Made by a program: the position numbers and the translations under genes. A stretch of 64,000 bases of DNA, taken from assembly GCF_902167145.1 (NCBI RefSeq), contig NC_050100.1, positions 216,002,081 through 216,066,080 on the forward strand. The letters are read 5' to 3'. This DNA comes from Zea mays (taxonomy: Eukaryota > Streptophyta > Magnoliopsida > Poales > Poaceae). Numbering within the stretch: position 1 is the stretch's first letter; the number at the start of each line of letters is the position of its first letter. Under the pieces are notes generated by a model. That model made no database searches, was not told the origin of the DNA, and saw only the letters and a list, made by a program, of their open reading frames with translations. This document shows, in pieces, positions 32,895-45,404 of this stretch.

Positions 32895-35800
32895 CCTCCT
32901 GTAACGTCCAAAATCGTATGGTGGTAATTTAGAGAGATCTTCCAAAATATTTAAGATAAAATTACTCCTAAATAATGAATTCCCTCTTTATAAAAATATG
33001 TTTCCTTGAAACAAACAACAAGTAACATTAAAGGTTTGGTAATTCAAACTTAGACCCAAAGTTGAATTTAAAAAGTTTGAATTGAAAATAGAAACAACAA
33101 ATAGAGGAAGGACCTTTAATCTACCTAATTATTCACTTAAACACCCTTCACAAATAAATAGATGCATTTGAATGAAAATAGTTCATGACACATATAATAT
33201 ACATTTGTTTATTTATTGTTTTAAAAGAAAATAATTAATGAAAATTAAAGTATACTTTCTAAATGAGTCTCTTATAAATATATATATATATATATATATA
33301 TGTGCTTTATATTTTGAGGCATATAGATAACCAAATATTATAAATAAAATACAATTTCGCATTTCATGCTGGAATCTATTTTGTTTATGCATTTGAACTT
33401 GAGTGTGGAATTCAAAACCTAATTTAAATTTGAATAAATAGAAAATAGGAAATAGAAATGGAAATGGAAAAGGAAAATAAAAAGAAAAAGAATGGAAAAG
33501 AAAATGGGAGATTTTCCTGCGCTTGGGCCGATTCCCTGCTTCCGGCTCACCTTACCTTTCCCTCCCCTCGGCCCATCACGGCCGGTCAACCCCCGCTCAC
33601 CATTTTCGCGCCGTGTGTATGCTTCGTGGGCCCGGGCGTCAGCCTCTCACTGCGATCTCGCGCGTGCGCACTAGTCGCAAACAAGTGGACCCCGAGGCTC
33701 GGAATCGTCCTCCCCACGCCGTGTAACAAACCCCCGCAGAACGCTCGTCGCCACCGGGATCGGAGCTACTGAGATTTGGTGAACAACTTCGGACCTCAGG
33801 GTATAAATGGGTGGCCTCGTGACTCTTCCCCTGGGCCATCTTGATGCACCAACCAGAGAGAGAGAGAGCGGAGTCGAGCAAGGAGGAAATGGGGAGGAGA
33901 GAGAAAGAATGGACGTCGCCGCGGAACCTCGCCTGGGTTGCCGTTCGGGCCTCGGATCCGTGCCAGGGAGCTTCACCATGCTGCGCGTGACTCGACCGTG
34001 ACCTTGCTTGGGCGAAGCCGCGCTCCGGACTGCCGGAATTCTTTGCCGACGCATCGCTACTGCTCACCACCGTGGCCGGGTGCTGCTGCATCTATAGCTT
34101 CAGTGAGAAGTTCCCCATGGCGATTGTCTTACTCCCTAATTCGTGTAGAGCACTTCGTACGTGAGTTTGGCGCTCGGTTGTGCGGGTAGATTAGCCTCGG
34201 CAATGGTGCGTCGTCGTCGTGCCCTGTTCCTGGCCGCGGGTTCGTCCGGAGGTAAAAGAAGCCCTCTGCGCCGTGTATCTCGTGATGGATGGCTGTAACT
34301 GGATCCACGGTTGGGACATCCTCGGCCGTTGATGCGTGGATGGGCAAACCGGATCGGTGCTCGCTTACCGCTTCGGTGGGATTTAATCTGGGGCGTTGGC
34401 GCTCGATCGGACGACTGGCGTCGTGTACCGGTTCGCTTAATGGGATCAATCTAATCTGGACCCTCGATATCAGATCGTGCGGCTTGGGATCGGGGATACC
34501 CCTTCGCCGAGCCAGTTTCACAAATAAGCCTCTGTCCTTTGAGGTATTCAACCCGCCGTACATGTGGGTGTGGTTCTGAGTGTTGAGAACATTTGCGCAG
34601 GGCCCCTGTACTTTATAGAATTTGATGCGGGGTTCAGAGGGATAGAAATATCAGAAAAAATAAATTTAGAAAATGATTTTAATGTGAAAATAAATGCTAG
34701 AAACTTGTATAATTCATAGTTAATTCATTTTAACTCCAAATTGAGTCATTCCAGTTGCAATAATTTTGTTTTAATATTGTCTATCAGCTAGTAACATTGT
34801 TTAGCCATGAAATTTGAATTAAAATTGTTCATTTGGATTAATCTATTCTAAGCACTAAATAATTTCAGAAATTCATAACTTAATAACCATAGCTCCGAAT
34901 TTAGTGGTTCTTGTTTCTACGATCTCGTTATGGCGCGTAGATTATTATCACACAGTTTATTCTTATGTTTGGTGTAATGTTAATTTTTGCCTATGCCATG
35001 TTTGTCTGTATTGATACGTTTAGTAGTGAGGACACGTGTCATCTAAAGAGCAAGTTGGTACCTGGAATCTCAAGTCCCAGGCAAGTTGTGCCCTTGATCA
35101 TTTCTTTTTACCCACTCATGTTCTAATTAATCATAATGATCTGCATAGGTTAATTTTGATGGGACCCAATAGGTTACCCTAGTTTGTCTATCTTTATACC
35201 TTGTTTACCACTGAACTTTTTGGGTAGTACTTGCTAGTGCTTTATGTGGTTTTGGGTATGAAGATACATTATTCATGATCACACTTTTATTATCTGTTTA
35301 TTATTACTGTTTATGATAAGATCATTATGTTAATTGGAACATGGAGCGACCACCCGGGAAAACAGTGCTACCACAAGGGTTTAATGGGACGCCCTTGGCT
35401 GATTAATTAGGAAAGCTAGTGGATGACTACCTTACCCGCAAGGGGCAAGGGCAGTAGGGGAGTGGTCAGTGTAGGGAGGCCCTTGGGATGATTTTGCTGC
35501 GATGGCGGTCATGCGAGGGGTCCCTGCATTGGAGCTTCCTATAAACTGTAGCGGGTTTTCTGAAGCTAGTGGAACTTTGTAAAGGCCTCGTAGTGTTACC
35601 CTGCCTCGCCTCCTCGGTAGAGGTGTATGGGAAGTCACGATCCCTTGGCAGATGGGTAACATGACTTATGGGTAAAGATGTGCAACCTCTGCAGAGTGTA
35701 AAACTGGTATACTAGCCGTGCTCACGGTCATGAGCAGCTCGGACCCTCACATGATTAATTTATGGAACTAAATTCAATTTGTCATATGCATTGCATCGCA

Positions 35801-35955
35801 GGTGATGTTATTACTTTTGTTCTACTACTTAATTGGGTTGGTATTTACTTATACTTAGTAACTGCTAATAAAATTTTGACCAACTTTAAAAGCAATGTTC
35901 AGCTCTAACCATCCTCTTTGGTAAGCCTTACACTTCACGTGAGCTCCCACCTTTG

Positions 35956-37206
35956 TGAAAGGGAAATGTGCCCTGGGGCCATTTCTAAGTATTTTGGTGA
36001 TTGAGTGCCAACACAAGTGCTTAAATGTAAATCTATGCCCATGAATGGACAAAGTGCAAATCAAGAGCAAAGGTATGTTTCTAAGTCTTAGTACATTGGT
36101 TTTGTGTACTAATATACTTGTCTAAGTATGAGAAACAGAAAGAAGAAGAAAAGAGAAGAGTTGGTTGTGTACAGCCAAAAGGCTGTTTCGGTCTGGGGCA
36201 CCGGACTGTCCGGTGGTGCACCGGACAGTGTCCGGTGCGCCAGGCTGGCTCGAGCAAACTGGCCGCTCTCGGGAATTGACCGGCGACATACGGCTAAAAT
36301 TCACCGGACTGTCCGGTGTGCACCGGACTGTCTGGTGAGCCAACGGTCGGTCGGGCCAACGGTCGGCCGCGAAATCTGAGCGCGACACGTGGCCGAGCCA
36401 ACGGTCGGAAGGGGGCACCGGACTGTCCGGTGTGCACCGGACATGTCCGGTGCGCCAACGGCTCCCACATCTGCAACGGTCGGCTGCGCCATTTTAGGAA
36501 GGAGATCGGGCACCGGACAGTGTCCGGTGTGCACCGGACTGTCCGGTGCGCCCGATGACAGAAGGCAAGATCAGCCTTCCAGAATTGCTCTCAACGGCTC
36601 CTAGCTGCCTTGGGGCTATAAAAGGGACCCCTAGGCGCATGGAGGAGAAAACCAAGCAACCTTAGAGCATTCTTGATCATCCACACTCAGTCTTTGCGCA
36701 TTCGTTTGTCATTCTCAGTGATTCGAGCTTCGTTCTAGTGAGAACTTTGAGATAGTTTTTTGAGCTCGATTCTTGGCCGTGTGTGTGTGCATTTTGCTGT
36801 GGATTTGTGTGTGTTGCTTCCCTTCCTTACTCCGTGATTCTTTGTGAACATCAAAAGTGTAAGGGCGAGAGGCTCCAAGTTGTGGAGATTCCTCGCGAAT
36901 GGGATAAGAAAAGAAAAGCATAACACTGTGGTATTCAAGTCGATCATTGGATCACTTGAGAGGAGTTGAGTGCAACTCTCGTCCGTTGGGACGCCACAAC
37001 GTGGAGTAGGCAAGTTTTGTACTTGGCCGAACCACGGGATAAACCACTGTGTCTTCTCTGTGTTGAACTCTTTGTGGTTATCGTATTGTGCAAGATCTTC
37101 TCTCTAGCCACTTGGCATTAACTGTGCTAACGTTTAACCAAGTTTTGTGGCTTAAGTTTTTAAGTTTTACAGGATCACCTATTCACCCCCCCTCTAGGTG
37201 CTTTCA
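35956..37206 (+). repeat. 5' LTR of element C
   Basis: 1251 bp with TATAAAA at 36617. About eight CACCGGACTGTCCGGTG-type palindromes are packed between 36199 and 36550. Confidence 0.95.
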
Positions 37207-37208
37207 AT

Positions 37209-37221
37209 TGGTATCGGAGCC
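37209..37221 (+). other. Primer-binding site of element C
   Basis: TGGTATCGGAGCC, initiator-Met tRNA type, two bases after the LTR. Confidence 0.85.
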
Positions 37222-37256
37222 GTTCTCTTCAAGAAAGGGACTAACCGCCCGAAGAG

Positions 37257-39644
37257 ATGGATCCTAAAGGCAAGGGGATGGTGATCAACGACAAGGAAAA
37301 GGAGTCCTTCGTCAACGAGCCCAATGATGACAAGCTCACCGACTCAGGCTCGGGCCACAAAAGAAAAGACGGGAGAAAGAAGAAGGCAAGGCGCATCAAG
37401 GAAATTGTCTACTACGACAGCGACGAATCTTCCTCCTCCCAAAAGGACGACGACGACTACGATAAACGAAAGACGGTTAACTCAAACTTTTCTTTCGATT
37501 ATTCGCGCATCCCGCATAGTTCAAATGCTCAATTGCTTCCCATTCCACTTGGCAAGCCCCCTCACTTTGATGGAGAGGATTACGGATTTTGGAGCCACAA
37601 AATGCGTACTCACCTGTTTTCTCTCCATCCAAGCATTTGGGAGATTGTGGAAAGTGGAATGAAATTTGATAGCTCGGATAGCCCTATGTTTATTAATGAA
37701 CAGATTCATAGAAATGCACAAGCTACTACTGTATTGCTAGCCTCTTTGTGCAGGGACGAGTATCACAAGGTGAGCGGCTTGGACAATGCCAAGCAGATCT
37801 GGGACACCCTCAAGATCTCTCATGAGGGAAACGATGTCACCTTGCTCACCAAAATGGAGTTGGTGGAAGGCGAACTTGGACGGTTCGCGATGATAAGGGG
37901 GGAGAAGCCGACGCAAACATACAACCGGCTCAAGACCCTTATCAACAAAATAAGGAGCTACGGGAGCACGCGATGAACGGACCACGACGTCGTCCGCCTA
38001 ATGCTAAGGTCATTTACCGTTCTTGATCCTCATTTGGTGAACAATATACATGAAAATCCCAGGTACACCAAGATGTCGCCCGAAGAAGTTCTTGGGAAAT
38101 TCGTTAGTGGGCGAATGATGATCAAGGAGGCAAGGTACGTGGACGACGCCTTGAATGGTCCGATCAACGAGCCGCAACCACTTGCTCTCAAAGCAACACG
38201 AAGCAAGGAGGCGCTACCTAGCAAGGTGGCACAGATTGAGGCGGCCGGACTTAATGATGAAGAGATGGCTCTCATCATCAAAAGATTCAAGACGGTGCTT
38301 AAAGGTCGCAAGGGACAGCCAAGCAAGACCAAAGCCAAGGGGAAGCGCTCATGCTTCAAATGCGGTAAGCTTGGTCATTTTATTGCTAACTGTCCCGACA
38401 ATGATAGTGATCAGGATCAAGGGAACAAGAGGGAGAAAAAGAAGAACTATAAGAAGGCAAAGGGCGAGGCTCATCTGGGCAAGGAGTGGGATTCGGACTG
38501 CTCTTCATCCGACTCCGACAATGAAGGACTCGCCGCCACCGCCTTCAACAAGTCATCCCTCTTCCCCAACGAGCGTCACACTTGCCTCATGGCAAGGGAG
38601 AAGAAAGTAAGCACTCATAATACTAGTACTTATGCTTCTTCAAGTGAGGATGAGTCTAGTGATGATGATGAGATAGATTACTCATGCTTATTCAAGGGAT
38701 TAGATAGAACCAAGGTAGACAAAATTAATGAATTGATTGATGCCTTGAATGATAGGAATATACTTTTAGAAAAGCAAGAGGATTTGTTGTATGAAGAACA
38801 TGATAAATTTGTAGAAGCTCAGAAATCTCTTGCTCTAGAAATTAAGAGGAATGAAATGCTCTCTAGTGAATTATCTTCTTGTCATGAAACTATTGCCAAG
38901 TTAAAGAGTTTTAATGATGATTTAAATGCTAAACTAGAAGTAGCGAGTAAATCTAATTCTTGTGTAGAAATTGTTGAAACTTGTAATAGGTGTAAAGATA
39001 TTGACATTGATGCTTGTAGTGATCATTTAGTTTCAATTTCCAAATTAAATGATGAATTAGCTAGTCTTAATGCCCAACTTAAGACTAGCAAGAATGAATT
39101 TGACAAGCTAAAATTTGCAAGGGATGCCTATACGATTGGTAGACATCCCTCAATTAAGGATGGACTTGGCTTCAAGAGGGAAGCCAAGAACTTAACAAGC
39201 CATAAGGCTCCCATTTCCGCCAAGGAGAAAGGGAAGGCCCCTATGGCTGGTAGTGCTAAAAAGAACCATGCTTTTATGTACTATGATAGAAGACAACCTA
39301 GAAATGCTTATAGGAGTTGTAATGCATATAATGCCTTTGATTCTCATGCCATGTTTGCTTCTAGCTCTTCTTATGTGCATGATAGAAATGTTGGTAGGAG
39401 AAATGCTGTTCATAATATGCCTAGGAGAAATGTTGTTAATGTTCCTAGGAAAGTAAATGAACCTTCTACAATATATCATGCTTTAAATGCTTCTTTTGCT
39501 ATTTGTAGAAAGGATAGGAAGATAGTTGCTAGAAAATTAGGGGCAAGATGCAAGGGAAACAAAACTTGCATTTGGGTCCCTAAGGATATTTGTGCTAACC
39601 TTGCAGGACCCAACATGAGTTGGGTACCTAAGACCCAAGCCTAA
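37257..39644 (+). pseudogene. Element C gag with one premature stop
   Basis: Starts MDPKGKGMVINDKEKE at 37257. A single TGA at 37974-37976 interrupts RSYGSTR-TDHDVV, where Trp (TGG) is expected; the same frame is open on both sides, so this is one nonsense change. The gag core is at 37540-38030, the zinc knuckle CFKCGKLGHFIANC at about 38351-38393. A long acidic and coiled-coil C-terminal region (38640-39120, ELIDALNDRNILLEKQED and SELSSCHETIAKL) precedes the stop TAA at 39642. Total about 795 codons. The particle protein could be made only by stop readthrough or supplied in trans. Confidence 0.9.
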
Positions 39645-39657
39645 ATTTTCCTTGTAG

Positions 39658-42600
39658 GTTTATGCATCCGGGGGTTCAAGCTGGATTATCGACAGCGGAT
39701 GCACAAACCATATGACGGGGGAGAAGAAGATGTTCACCTCCTACGTCAAGAATAAGGATTCCCAAGATTCAATTATATTCGGTGATGGGAATCAAGGCAA
39801 GGTAAAAGGGTTAGGTAAAATTGCAATTTCTAATGAGCACTCTATCTCTAATGTGTTTTTAGTAGAGTCTCTTGGATATAATTTGTTATCTGTTAGTCAA
39901 TTATGCAATATGGGATATAACTGTCTATTTACAAATGTAGATGTGTCTGTCTTTAGAAGAAGTGATGGTTCACTAGCTTTTAAGGGTGTATTAGACGGCA
40001 AGCTTTACTTAGTTGATTTTGCAAAAGAAGAGGCCGGTCTAGATGCATGCTTAATTGCTAAGACTAGCATGGGCTGGCTGTGGCATCGTCGCTTAGCACA
40101 TGTGGGGATGAAGAACCTTCACAAGCTTCTAAAGGGAGAACACGTGATAGGTTTGACTAACGTACAATTCGAAAAAGATAGACCTTGTGCAGCTTGTCAA
40201 GCAGGTAAACAAGTGGGAGGAGCGCATCACAGCAAGAATGTGATGACCACTTCAAGACCCCTGGAGCTGCTGCATATGGACCTCTTCGGACCCGTCGCCT
40301 ATCTGAGCATAGGGGGAATTAAGTATGGTCTAGTTATTGTCGATGACTTTTCCCGCTTCACTTGGGTGTTCTTTTTGCAGGATAAGTCTGAAACCCAAGG
40401 GACCCTCAAGCGCTTCCTTAGGAGAGCTCAAAATGAGTTTGAGCTCAAGGTGAAGAAGATAAGGAGCGACAACGGGTCCGAGTTCAAGAATCTTCAAGTG
40501 GAGGAGTTCCTTGAGGAGGAAGGGATCAAGCACGAGTTCTCCGCTCCCTACACACCACATCAAAATGGTGTGGTAGAGAGGAAGAACAGGACGCTAATCG
40601 ATATGGCGAGGACGATGCTTGGAGAATTCAAGACCCCCGAGTGTTTCTGGTCGGAAGCCGTGAACACGGCTTGCCACGCCATCAACAGGGTCTACCTTCA
40701 TCGCCTCCTCAAGAAGACTTCGTATGAGCTACTAACCGGTAACAAACCCAATGTATCTTACTTTCGTGTATTTGGGAGCAAGTGCTACATTCTAGTAAAG
40801 AAGGGTAGAAATTCTAAGTTTGCTCCCAAAGCTGTAGAAGGGTTTTTGTTAGGTTATGACTCAAATACAAAGGCGTATAGAGTCTTCAACAAATCATCGG
40901 GTTTGGTTGAAGTCTCTAGCGACGTTGTATTTGATGAGACTAATGGCTCTCCAAGAGAGCAAGTTGTTGATCTTGATGATGTAGATGAAGAAGACGTTCC
41001 AACGGCCGCTATGCGCACCATGGCGATTGGTGATGTGCGACCACAGGAACAATTGGAGCAAGATCAACCTTCTTCCTCAACAATGATGCATCCCCCAACT
41101 CAAAACGATGAACAGGTTCATCAAGAGGAGTGTGATCAAGGGGGAGCACAAGATGATCATGTGATGGAGGAAGAAGCACAACCGGCACCTCCAACCCAAG
41201 TTCGAGCGATGATTCAAAGGGATCATCCCGTCGACCAAATTCTGGGTGATATTAGCAAGGGAGTAACTACTCGATCTCTATTAGTTAATTTTTGTGAGCA
41301 TTACTCCTTTGTCTCTTCTATTGAGCCTTTCAGGGTAGAAGAGGCCTTGCTAGATCCGGACTGGGTGTTAGCCATGCAGGAGGAACTCAACAACTTCAAG
41401 CGAAATGAAGTTTGGACACTGGTGCCTCGTCCCAAGCAAAACGTTGTGGGAACCAAGTGGGTATTCCGCAACAAACAAGACGAGCACGGGGTGGTGACGA
41501 GAAACAAGGCTCGACTTGTGGCAAAAGGTTATGCCCAAGTCGCAGGTTTGGACTTTGAGGAGACGTTTGCTCCTGTGGCTAGGCTAGAATCAATTCGTAT
41601 CTTGCTAGCATATGCCGCTCACCATTCTTTCAGGTTGTTCCAAATGGATGTGAAGAGCGCCTTCCTCAACGGGCCAATCAAGGAGGAGGTGTACGTGGAG
41701 CAACCCCCTGGCTTCGAGGATGAACGGTACCCCGACCACGTGTGTAAGCTCTCTAAGGCGCTCTATGGACTTAAGCAAGCCCCAAGAGCATGGTATGAAT
41801 GTCTTAGAGACTTTTTAATTGCAAATGCCTTCAAGGTTGGGAAAGCTGATCCAACTCTTTTTACTAAGACATGTGATGGTGATTTGTTTGTGTGCCAAAT
41901 TTATGTCGATGACATAATATTTGGTTCTACTAACCAAAAGTCTTGTGAAGAGTTTAGCAGGGTTATGATGCAGAAATTCGAGATGTCGATGATGGGCGAG
42001 TTGAACTACTTCCTTGGGTTTCAAGTGAAGCAACTCAAGGACGGCACCTTCATCTCCCAAACAAAGTACACGCAAGACTTGCTGAAGCGGTTTGGGATGA
42101 AGGACGCCAAGCCCGCAAAGACTCCGATGGGGACCGACGGACACACCGACCTCAACAAAGGAGGTAAGTCCGTTGATCAAAAAGCATACCGGTCAATGAT
42201 AGGGTCTTTACTTTATTTATGTGCTAGTAGACCGGATATTATGCTTAGCGTATGCATGTGTGCTAGATTTCAATCCGATCCTAAGGAGTGTCACTTAGTG
42301 GCGGTGAAGCGAATTCTTAGATATTTGGTTGCTACGCCTTGCTTCGGGCTCTGGTATCCAAAGGGGTCTACCTTTGACTTGGTTGGATACTCAGATTCCA
42401 ACTATGCTGGATGTAAGGTCGATAGGAAGAGTACATCAGGGACGTGCCAATTCTTAGGAAGGTCCCTGGTGTCGTGGAACTCTAAGAAACAAACCTCCGT
42501 TGCCCTATCCACCGCTGAGGCCGAGTATGTTGCCGCAGGACAGTGTTGCGCGCAACTACTTTGGATGAGGCAAACCCTCAGGGACTTTGGCTACAATCTG

Positions 42601-42855
42601 AGCAAAGTCCCACTCCTATGTGACAATGAGAGTGCTATCCGCATGGCGGAAAATCCTGTTGAACACAGCCGCACAAAGCACATTGACATCTGGCATCACT
42701 TTTTGAGAGATCACCAGCAAAAGGGAGATATCGAAGTGTTTCATGTTAGCACCGAGAACCAGCTAGCCGATATCTTTACCAAGCCTCTAGATGAGAAGAC
42801 CTTTTGCAGGCTGCGTAGTGAGCTAAATGTCTTAGATTCGCGGAACTTGGATTGA
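39658..42855 (+). CDS. Element C pol (protease, integrase, RT, RNase H), open
   Basis: The frame opens right after TAG at 39655 with [19 protein letters not shown]; the first ATG is 39712, which would delete the protease DSG, so the functional frame probably starts upstream. It is +1 relative to gag and separated from the gag stop by a short gap. Domains: protease DSGCTNH, pre-integrase [15 protein letters not shown], integrase HMDLFGP / IRSDNGSEF / [22 protein letters not shown] and YVDD at 41902-41913, RNase [48 protein letters not shown]. No stop or frameshift in 1047 codons from the ATG. After the stop, 780 bp to the 3' LTR holds no convincing env-like ORF. Confidence 0.92.
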   Translation, partial: VYASGGSSWIIDSGCTNHMTGEKKMFTSYVKNKDSQDSIIFGDGNQGKVKGLGKIAISNEHSISNVFLVESLGYNLLSVSQLCNMGYNCLFTNVDVSVFRRSDGSLAFKGVLDGKLYLVDFAKEEAGLDACLIAKTSMGWLWHRRLAHVGMKNLHKLLKGEHVIGLTNVQFEKDRPCAACQAGKQVGGAHHSKNVMTTSRPLELLHMDLFGPVAYLSIGGIKYGLVIVDDFSRFTWVFFLQDKSETQGTLKRFLRRAQNEFELKVKKIRSDNGSEFKNLQVEEFLEEEGIKHEFSAPYTPHQNGVVERKNRTLIDMARTMLGEFKTPECFWSEAVNTACHAINRVYLHRLLKKTSYELLTGNKPNVSYFRVFGSKCYILVKKGRNSKFAPKAVEGFLLGYDSNTKAYRVFNKSSGLVEVSSDVVFDETNGSPREQVVDLDDVDEEDVPTAAMRTMAIGDVRPQEQLEQDQPSSSTMMHPPTQNDEQVHQEECDQGGAQDDHVMEEEAQPAPPTQVRAMIQRDHPVDQILGDISKGVTTRSLLVNFCEHYSFVSSIEPFRVEEALLDPDWVLAMQEELNNFKRNEVWTLVPRPKQNVVGTKWVFRNKQDEHGVVTRNKARLVAKGYAQVAGLDFEETFAPVARLESIRILLAYAAHHSFRLFQMDVKSAFLNGPIKEEVYVEQPPGFEDERYPDHVCKLSKALYGLKQAPRAWYECLRDFLIANAFKVGKADPTLFTKTCDGDLFVCQIYVDDIIFGSTNQKSCEEFSRVMMQKFEMSMMGELNYFLGFQVKQLKDGTFISQTKYTQDLLKRFGMKDAKPAKTPMGTDGHTDLNKGGKSVDQKAYRSMIGSLLYLCASRPDIMLSVCMCARFQSDPKECHLVAVKRILRYLVATPCFGLWYPKGSTFDLVGYSDSNYAGCKVDRKSTSGTCQFLGRSLVSWNSKKQTSVALSTAEAEYVAAGQCCAQLLWMRQTLRDFGYNLSKVPLLCDNESAIRMAENPVEHSRTKHIDIWHHFLRDHQQKGDIEVFHVSTENQLADIFTKPLDEKTFCRLRSELNVLDSRNLD

Positions 42856-43640
42856 ATTGTAGCATACATGTATTTATGCTTTTGATCATGTTCCTTTTTG
42901 CATTTTGTTGTTTAGTATGGTGCTCAAGTTGTACAAACACTCCCTGGACCTCACAAGTCCGTTGCAAAGTGATGCACAGTTTTAGGGGGAGATGTGTTAC
43001 AAATTGACCCTTTGAGACTAACCATATGCTTGAGTTTGCTTGTTTTAGTCTCGAAGGAGAATTAAAAGGGAAAAGATGGACTTGGACCATGCAAGACTTC
43101 CACTGCACTCCGATGAAAAGATTAACTTTTCCAAGTTCATCTTTTAACTCTTATTGCCTATTTGCTCTTAATTGAAGATTTTGGTGAGGCAATGGGGTTA
43201 AAGGGCCAAGATTGATCCCGTTTTGGTGCTTGATGCCAAAGGGGGAGAAAATAAAGGCCAAAGCAATAAATGGCTCAGCTACCACTTGAGAAACTTTGAA
43301 AACAGTAGGATAGAGCTTTTGGTTTGTCAAAACTCTTGCATTGTCTCTTTTGTCAAAAGTTGGCCTCTTGTGGGGAGAAGTGTTGATTATGGGAAAAAGG
43401 GGGAGTTTTTGGAATCTTGAATCATTTTTCTATGGAAAACCTCTCTTTATGTCTCTACAAGTGGATTTGACTTAGAGATAGGATTTTGAGTATTTGCAAA
43501 AACAAACCAAGTGGTGGCAAAGGATGATCCATATATGCCAAATTGAATCAAAATGAATTTGAGTTTTTATTTGAAGTGATATTGCACTTGTTCTAGTTGC
43601 TTTATGTTGTGTTGGCATAAATCACCAAAAAGGGGGAGAT
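42856..43640 (+). other. Post-pol region and polypurine tract of element C
   Basis: Non-coding; ends in the purine tract 43627-43640. Short open frames show no conserved motif. Confidence 0.6.
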
Positions 43641-44893
43641 TGAAAGGGAAATGTGCCCTGGGGCCATTTCTAAGTATTTTGGTGATTGAGTGCCAACACA
43701 AGTGCTTAAATGTAAATCTATGCCCATGAATGGACAAAGTGCAAATCAAGAGCAAAGGTATGTTTCTAAGTCTTAGTACATTGGTTTTGTGTACTAATAT
43801 ACTTGTCTAAGTATGAGAAACAGAAAGAAGAAGAAAAGAGAAGAGTTGGCTGTGTACAGCCAAAAGACTGTTTCAGTCTGGGGCACCGGACTGTCCGGTG
43901 GTGCACCGGACAGTGTCCGGTGCGCCAGGCTGGCTCGAGCAAACTGGCCGCTCTCGGGAATTGACCGGCGACGTACGACTAAAATTCACCGGACTGTCCG
44001 GTGTGCACCGGACTGTCCGGTGTGCACCGGACTGTCCGGTGAGCCAACGGTCGGTCGGGCCAACGGTCGGCCGCGAAATCTGCGCGCGACACGTGGCCGA
44101 GCCAACAGTTGGAAGGGGGCACCGGACTGTCCGGTGTGCACCGGACATGTCCGGTGCGCCAACGGCTCCCACATCTGCAACGGTCGGCTGCGCCATTTTA
44201 GGAAGGAGATCGGGCACCGGACAGTGTCCGGTGCGCCCGATGACAGAAGGCAAGATCAGCCTTCCAGAATTGCTCTCAACGGCTCCTAGCTGCCTTGGGG
44301 CTATAAAAGGGACCCCTAGGCGCATGGAGGAGAAAACCAAGCAACCTTAGAGCATTCTTGATCATCCACACTCAGTCTTTGCGCATTCGTTTATCATTCT
44401 CAGTGATTCGAGCTCCGTTCTAGTGAGAACTTTGAGATAGTTTTTTGAGCTCGATTCTTGGCCATGTGTGTGCGCATTTTGCTGTGGATTTGTGTGTGTT
44501 GCTTCCCTTCCTTACTCCGTGATTCTTTGTGAACATCAAAAGTGTAAGGGCGAGAGGCTCCAAGTTGTGGAGATTCCTCGCGAACGGGATAAGAAAAGAA
44601 AAGCATAACACTGTGGTATTCAAGTTGATCATTAGATCACTTGAGAGGAGTTGAGTGCAACTCTCGTCCGTTGGGACGCCACAACGTGGAGTAGGCAAGT
44701 TTTGTACTTGGCCGAACCACGGGATAAACCACTGTGTCTTCTCTGTGTTGAACTCTTTGTGGTTATCGTATTGTGCAAGATCTTCTCTCTAGCCACTTGG
44801 CATTAACTGTGCTAACGTTTAACCAAGTTTTGTGGCTTAAGTTTTTAAGTTTTACAGGATCACCTATTCACCCCCCCCCTCTAGGTGCTTTCA
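43641..44893 (+). repeat. 3' LTR of element C
   Basis: 1253 bp, TATAAAA at 44302. It differs from the 5' copy by a modest number of substitutions and by gain or loss of short palindromic units (extra CACCGGACTGTCCGGTG near 44010; one unit fewer near 44215). Confidence 0.95.
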
Positions 44894-45255
44894 CTTTGGC
44901 GAGTTCATGCACATTATTCCCCGCAACTTGTTGAGCAATAAACGTATGTGAGCTCACTCTTGCTGTCTCACACCCCCCCACAGGTCAAGAACAGGTACCG
45001 CAGGATGAGGCGCATGGAGGATGCTGTGACGAGTTCGTGAGAGGTCTAGGCCGTCGTCTCCCAGTCAACTTTGGGTTGCTAGACCGTTGTCTCCTTATAA
45101 TGTAATTTTTGTATAGAATTCCTGTTATGTAGTAAAGATGTGACATTCGATCCTGTGCCATGATTCATCATATGTGTGAGACTTGGTCCCAGCACACCTG
45201 GTGATTATGTTCGCGCCCGGGCTTTGGACCCCTAAAACCCGGGTGTGACACCTTC

Positions 45256-45404
45256 AGGGATGGCTCCCCTCCTCGTCGCCGGCCTGGCAAGGAAAGGGTC
45301 GACAACAGCGAGGTGGCCGCGGGAGAACCAGACCTCGGGTATCAGTCACCCAAGGGGGTCCTCAAGGATGTTTTCGCCGAAGGCTCCGACTCCGGCGATG
45401 ACAA
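45256..45404 (+). pseudogene. Element A gag, C-terminal part
   Basis: RDGSPPRRRPGKERVDNSEV, then PDLGYQSPKGVLKDVFAEGSDSGDDN, followed immediately by a stop at the join to integrase sequence. Continues the frame left at 32894. Confidence 0.85.

Larger units (their letters stand above)
35956..44893 (+). mobile_element. Element C: Ji-like copia retrotransposon, nearly intact
   Basis: 8938 bp. LTRs 35956-37206 and 43641-44893 start TGAAAGGGAAATGTGCC and end CCTCTAGGTGCTTTCA. CTTTG at 35951-35955 and 44894-44898 is a perfect target duplication within solo LTR D. The primer site TGGTATCGGAGCC is at 37209, the polypurine tract AAAAAGGGGGAGAT at 43627-43640. Gag has one premature stop; pol is open throughout. 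Ji and Opie are the same SIRE-type lineage; the LTR start here fits Ji (PREM-2). Confidence 0.95.
32900..45250 (+). mobile_element. Solo LTR D (~3.4 kb), interrupted by element C
   Basis: Starts TGTAACG and ends GGTGTGACA. CCTCC (32895-32899) and CCTTC (45251-45255) look like one duplication with a later mutation. Reading element A's gag across gives QTS|RDGSPPRRRPGK in frame, which fixes both edges. Excluding element C (35956-44893 plus CTTTG) it is about 3.4 kb with no internal coding region, so it is a single LTR left after recombination. TATAAAT at 33802 followed by a GA-rich tract suggests plus orientation. Length and ends resemble the large LTRs of maize Tekay/PREM-1 gypsy elements; that name is tentative. 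A (TA)n run lies at 33277-33302. Confidence 0.8.

Noticed and set aside
33458..33772. 104-codon frame in solo LTR D
   Set aside because: Lys-rich low-complexity start and no domain; lies in LTR sequence.
36180..36560. Regularly repeated palindromes resembling a CRISPR array
   Set aside because: Irregular spacing, no unique spacers, located in an LTR of a plant retrotransposon and repeated in its partner LTR.
42856..43640. Possible env-like ORF after element C pol
   Set aside because: Only short frames, no signal peptide or membrane segment, and all broken by stops.
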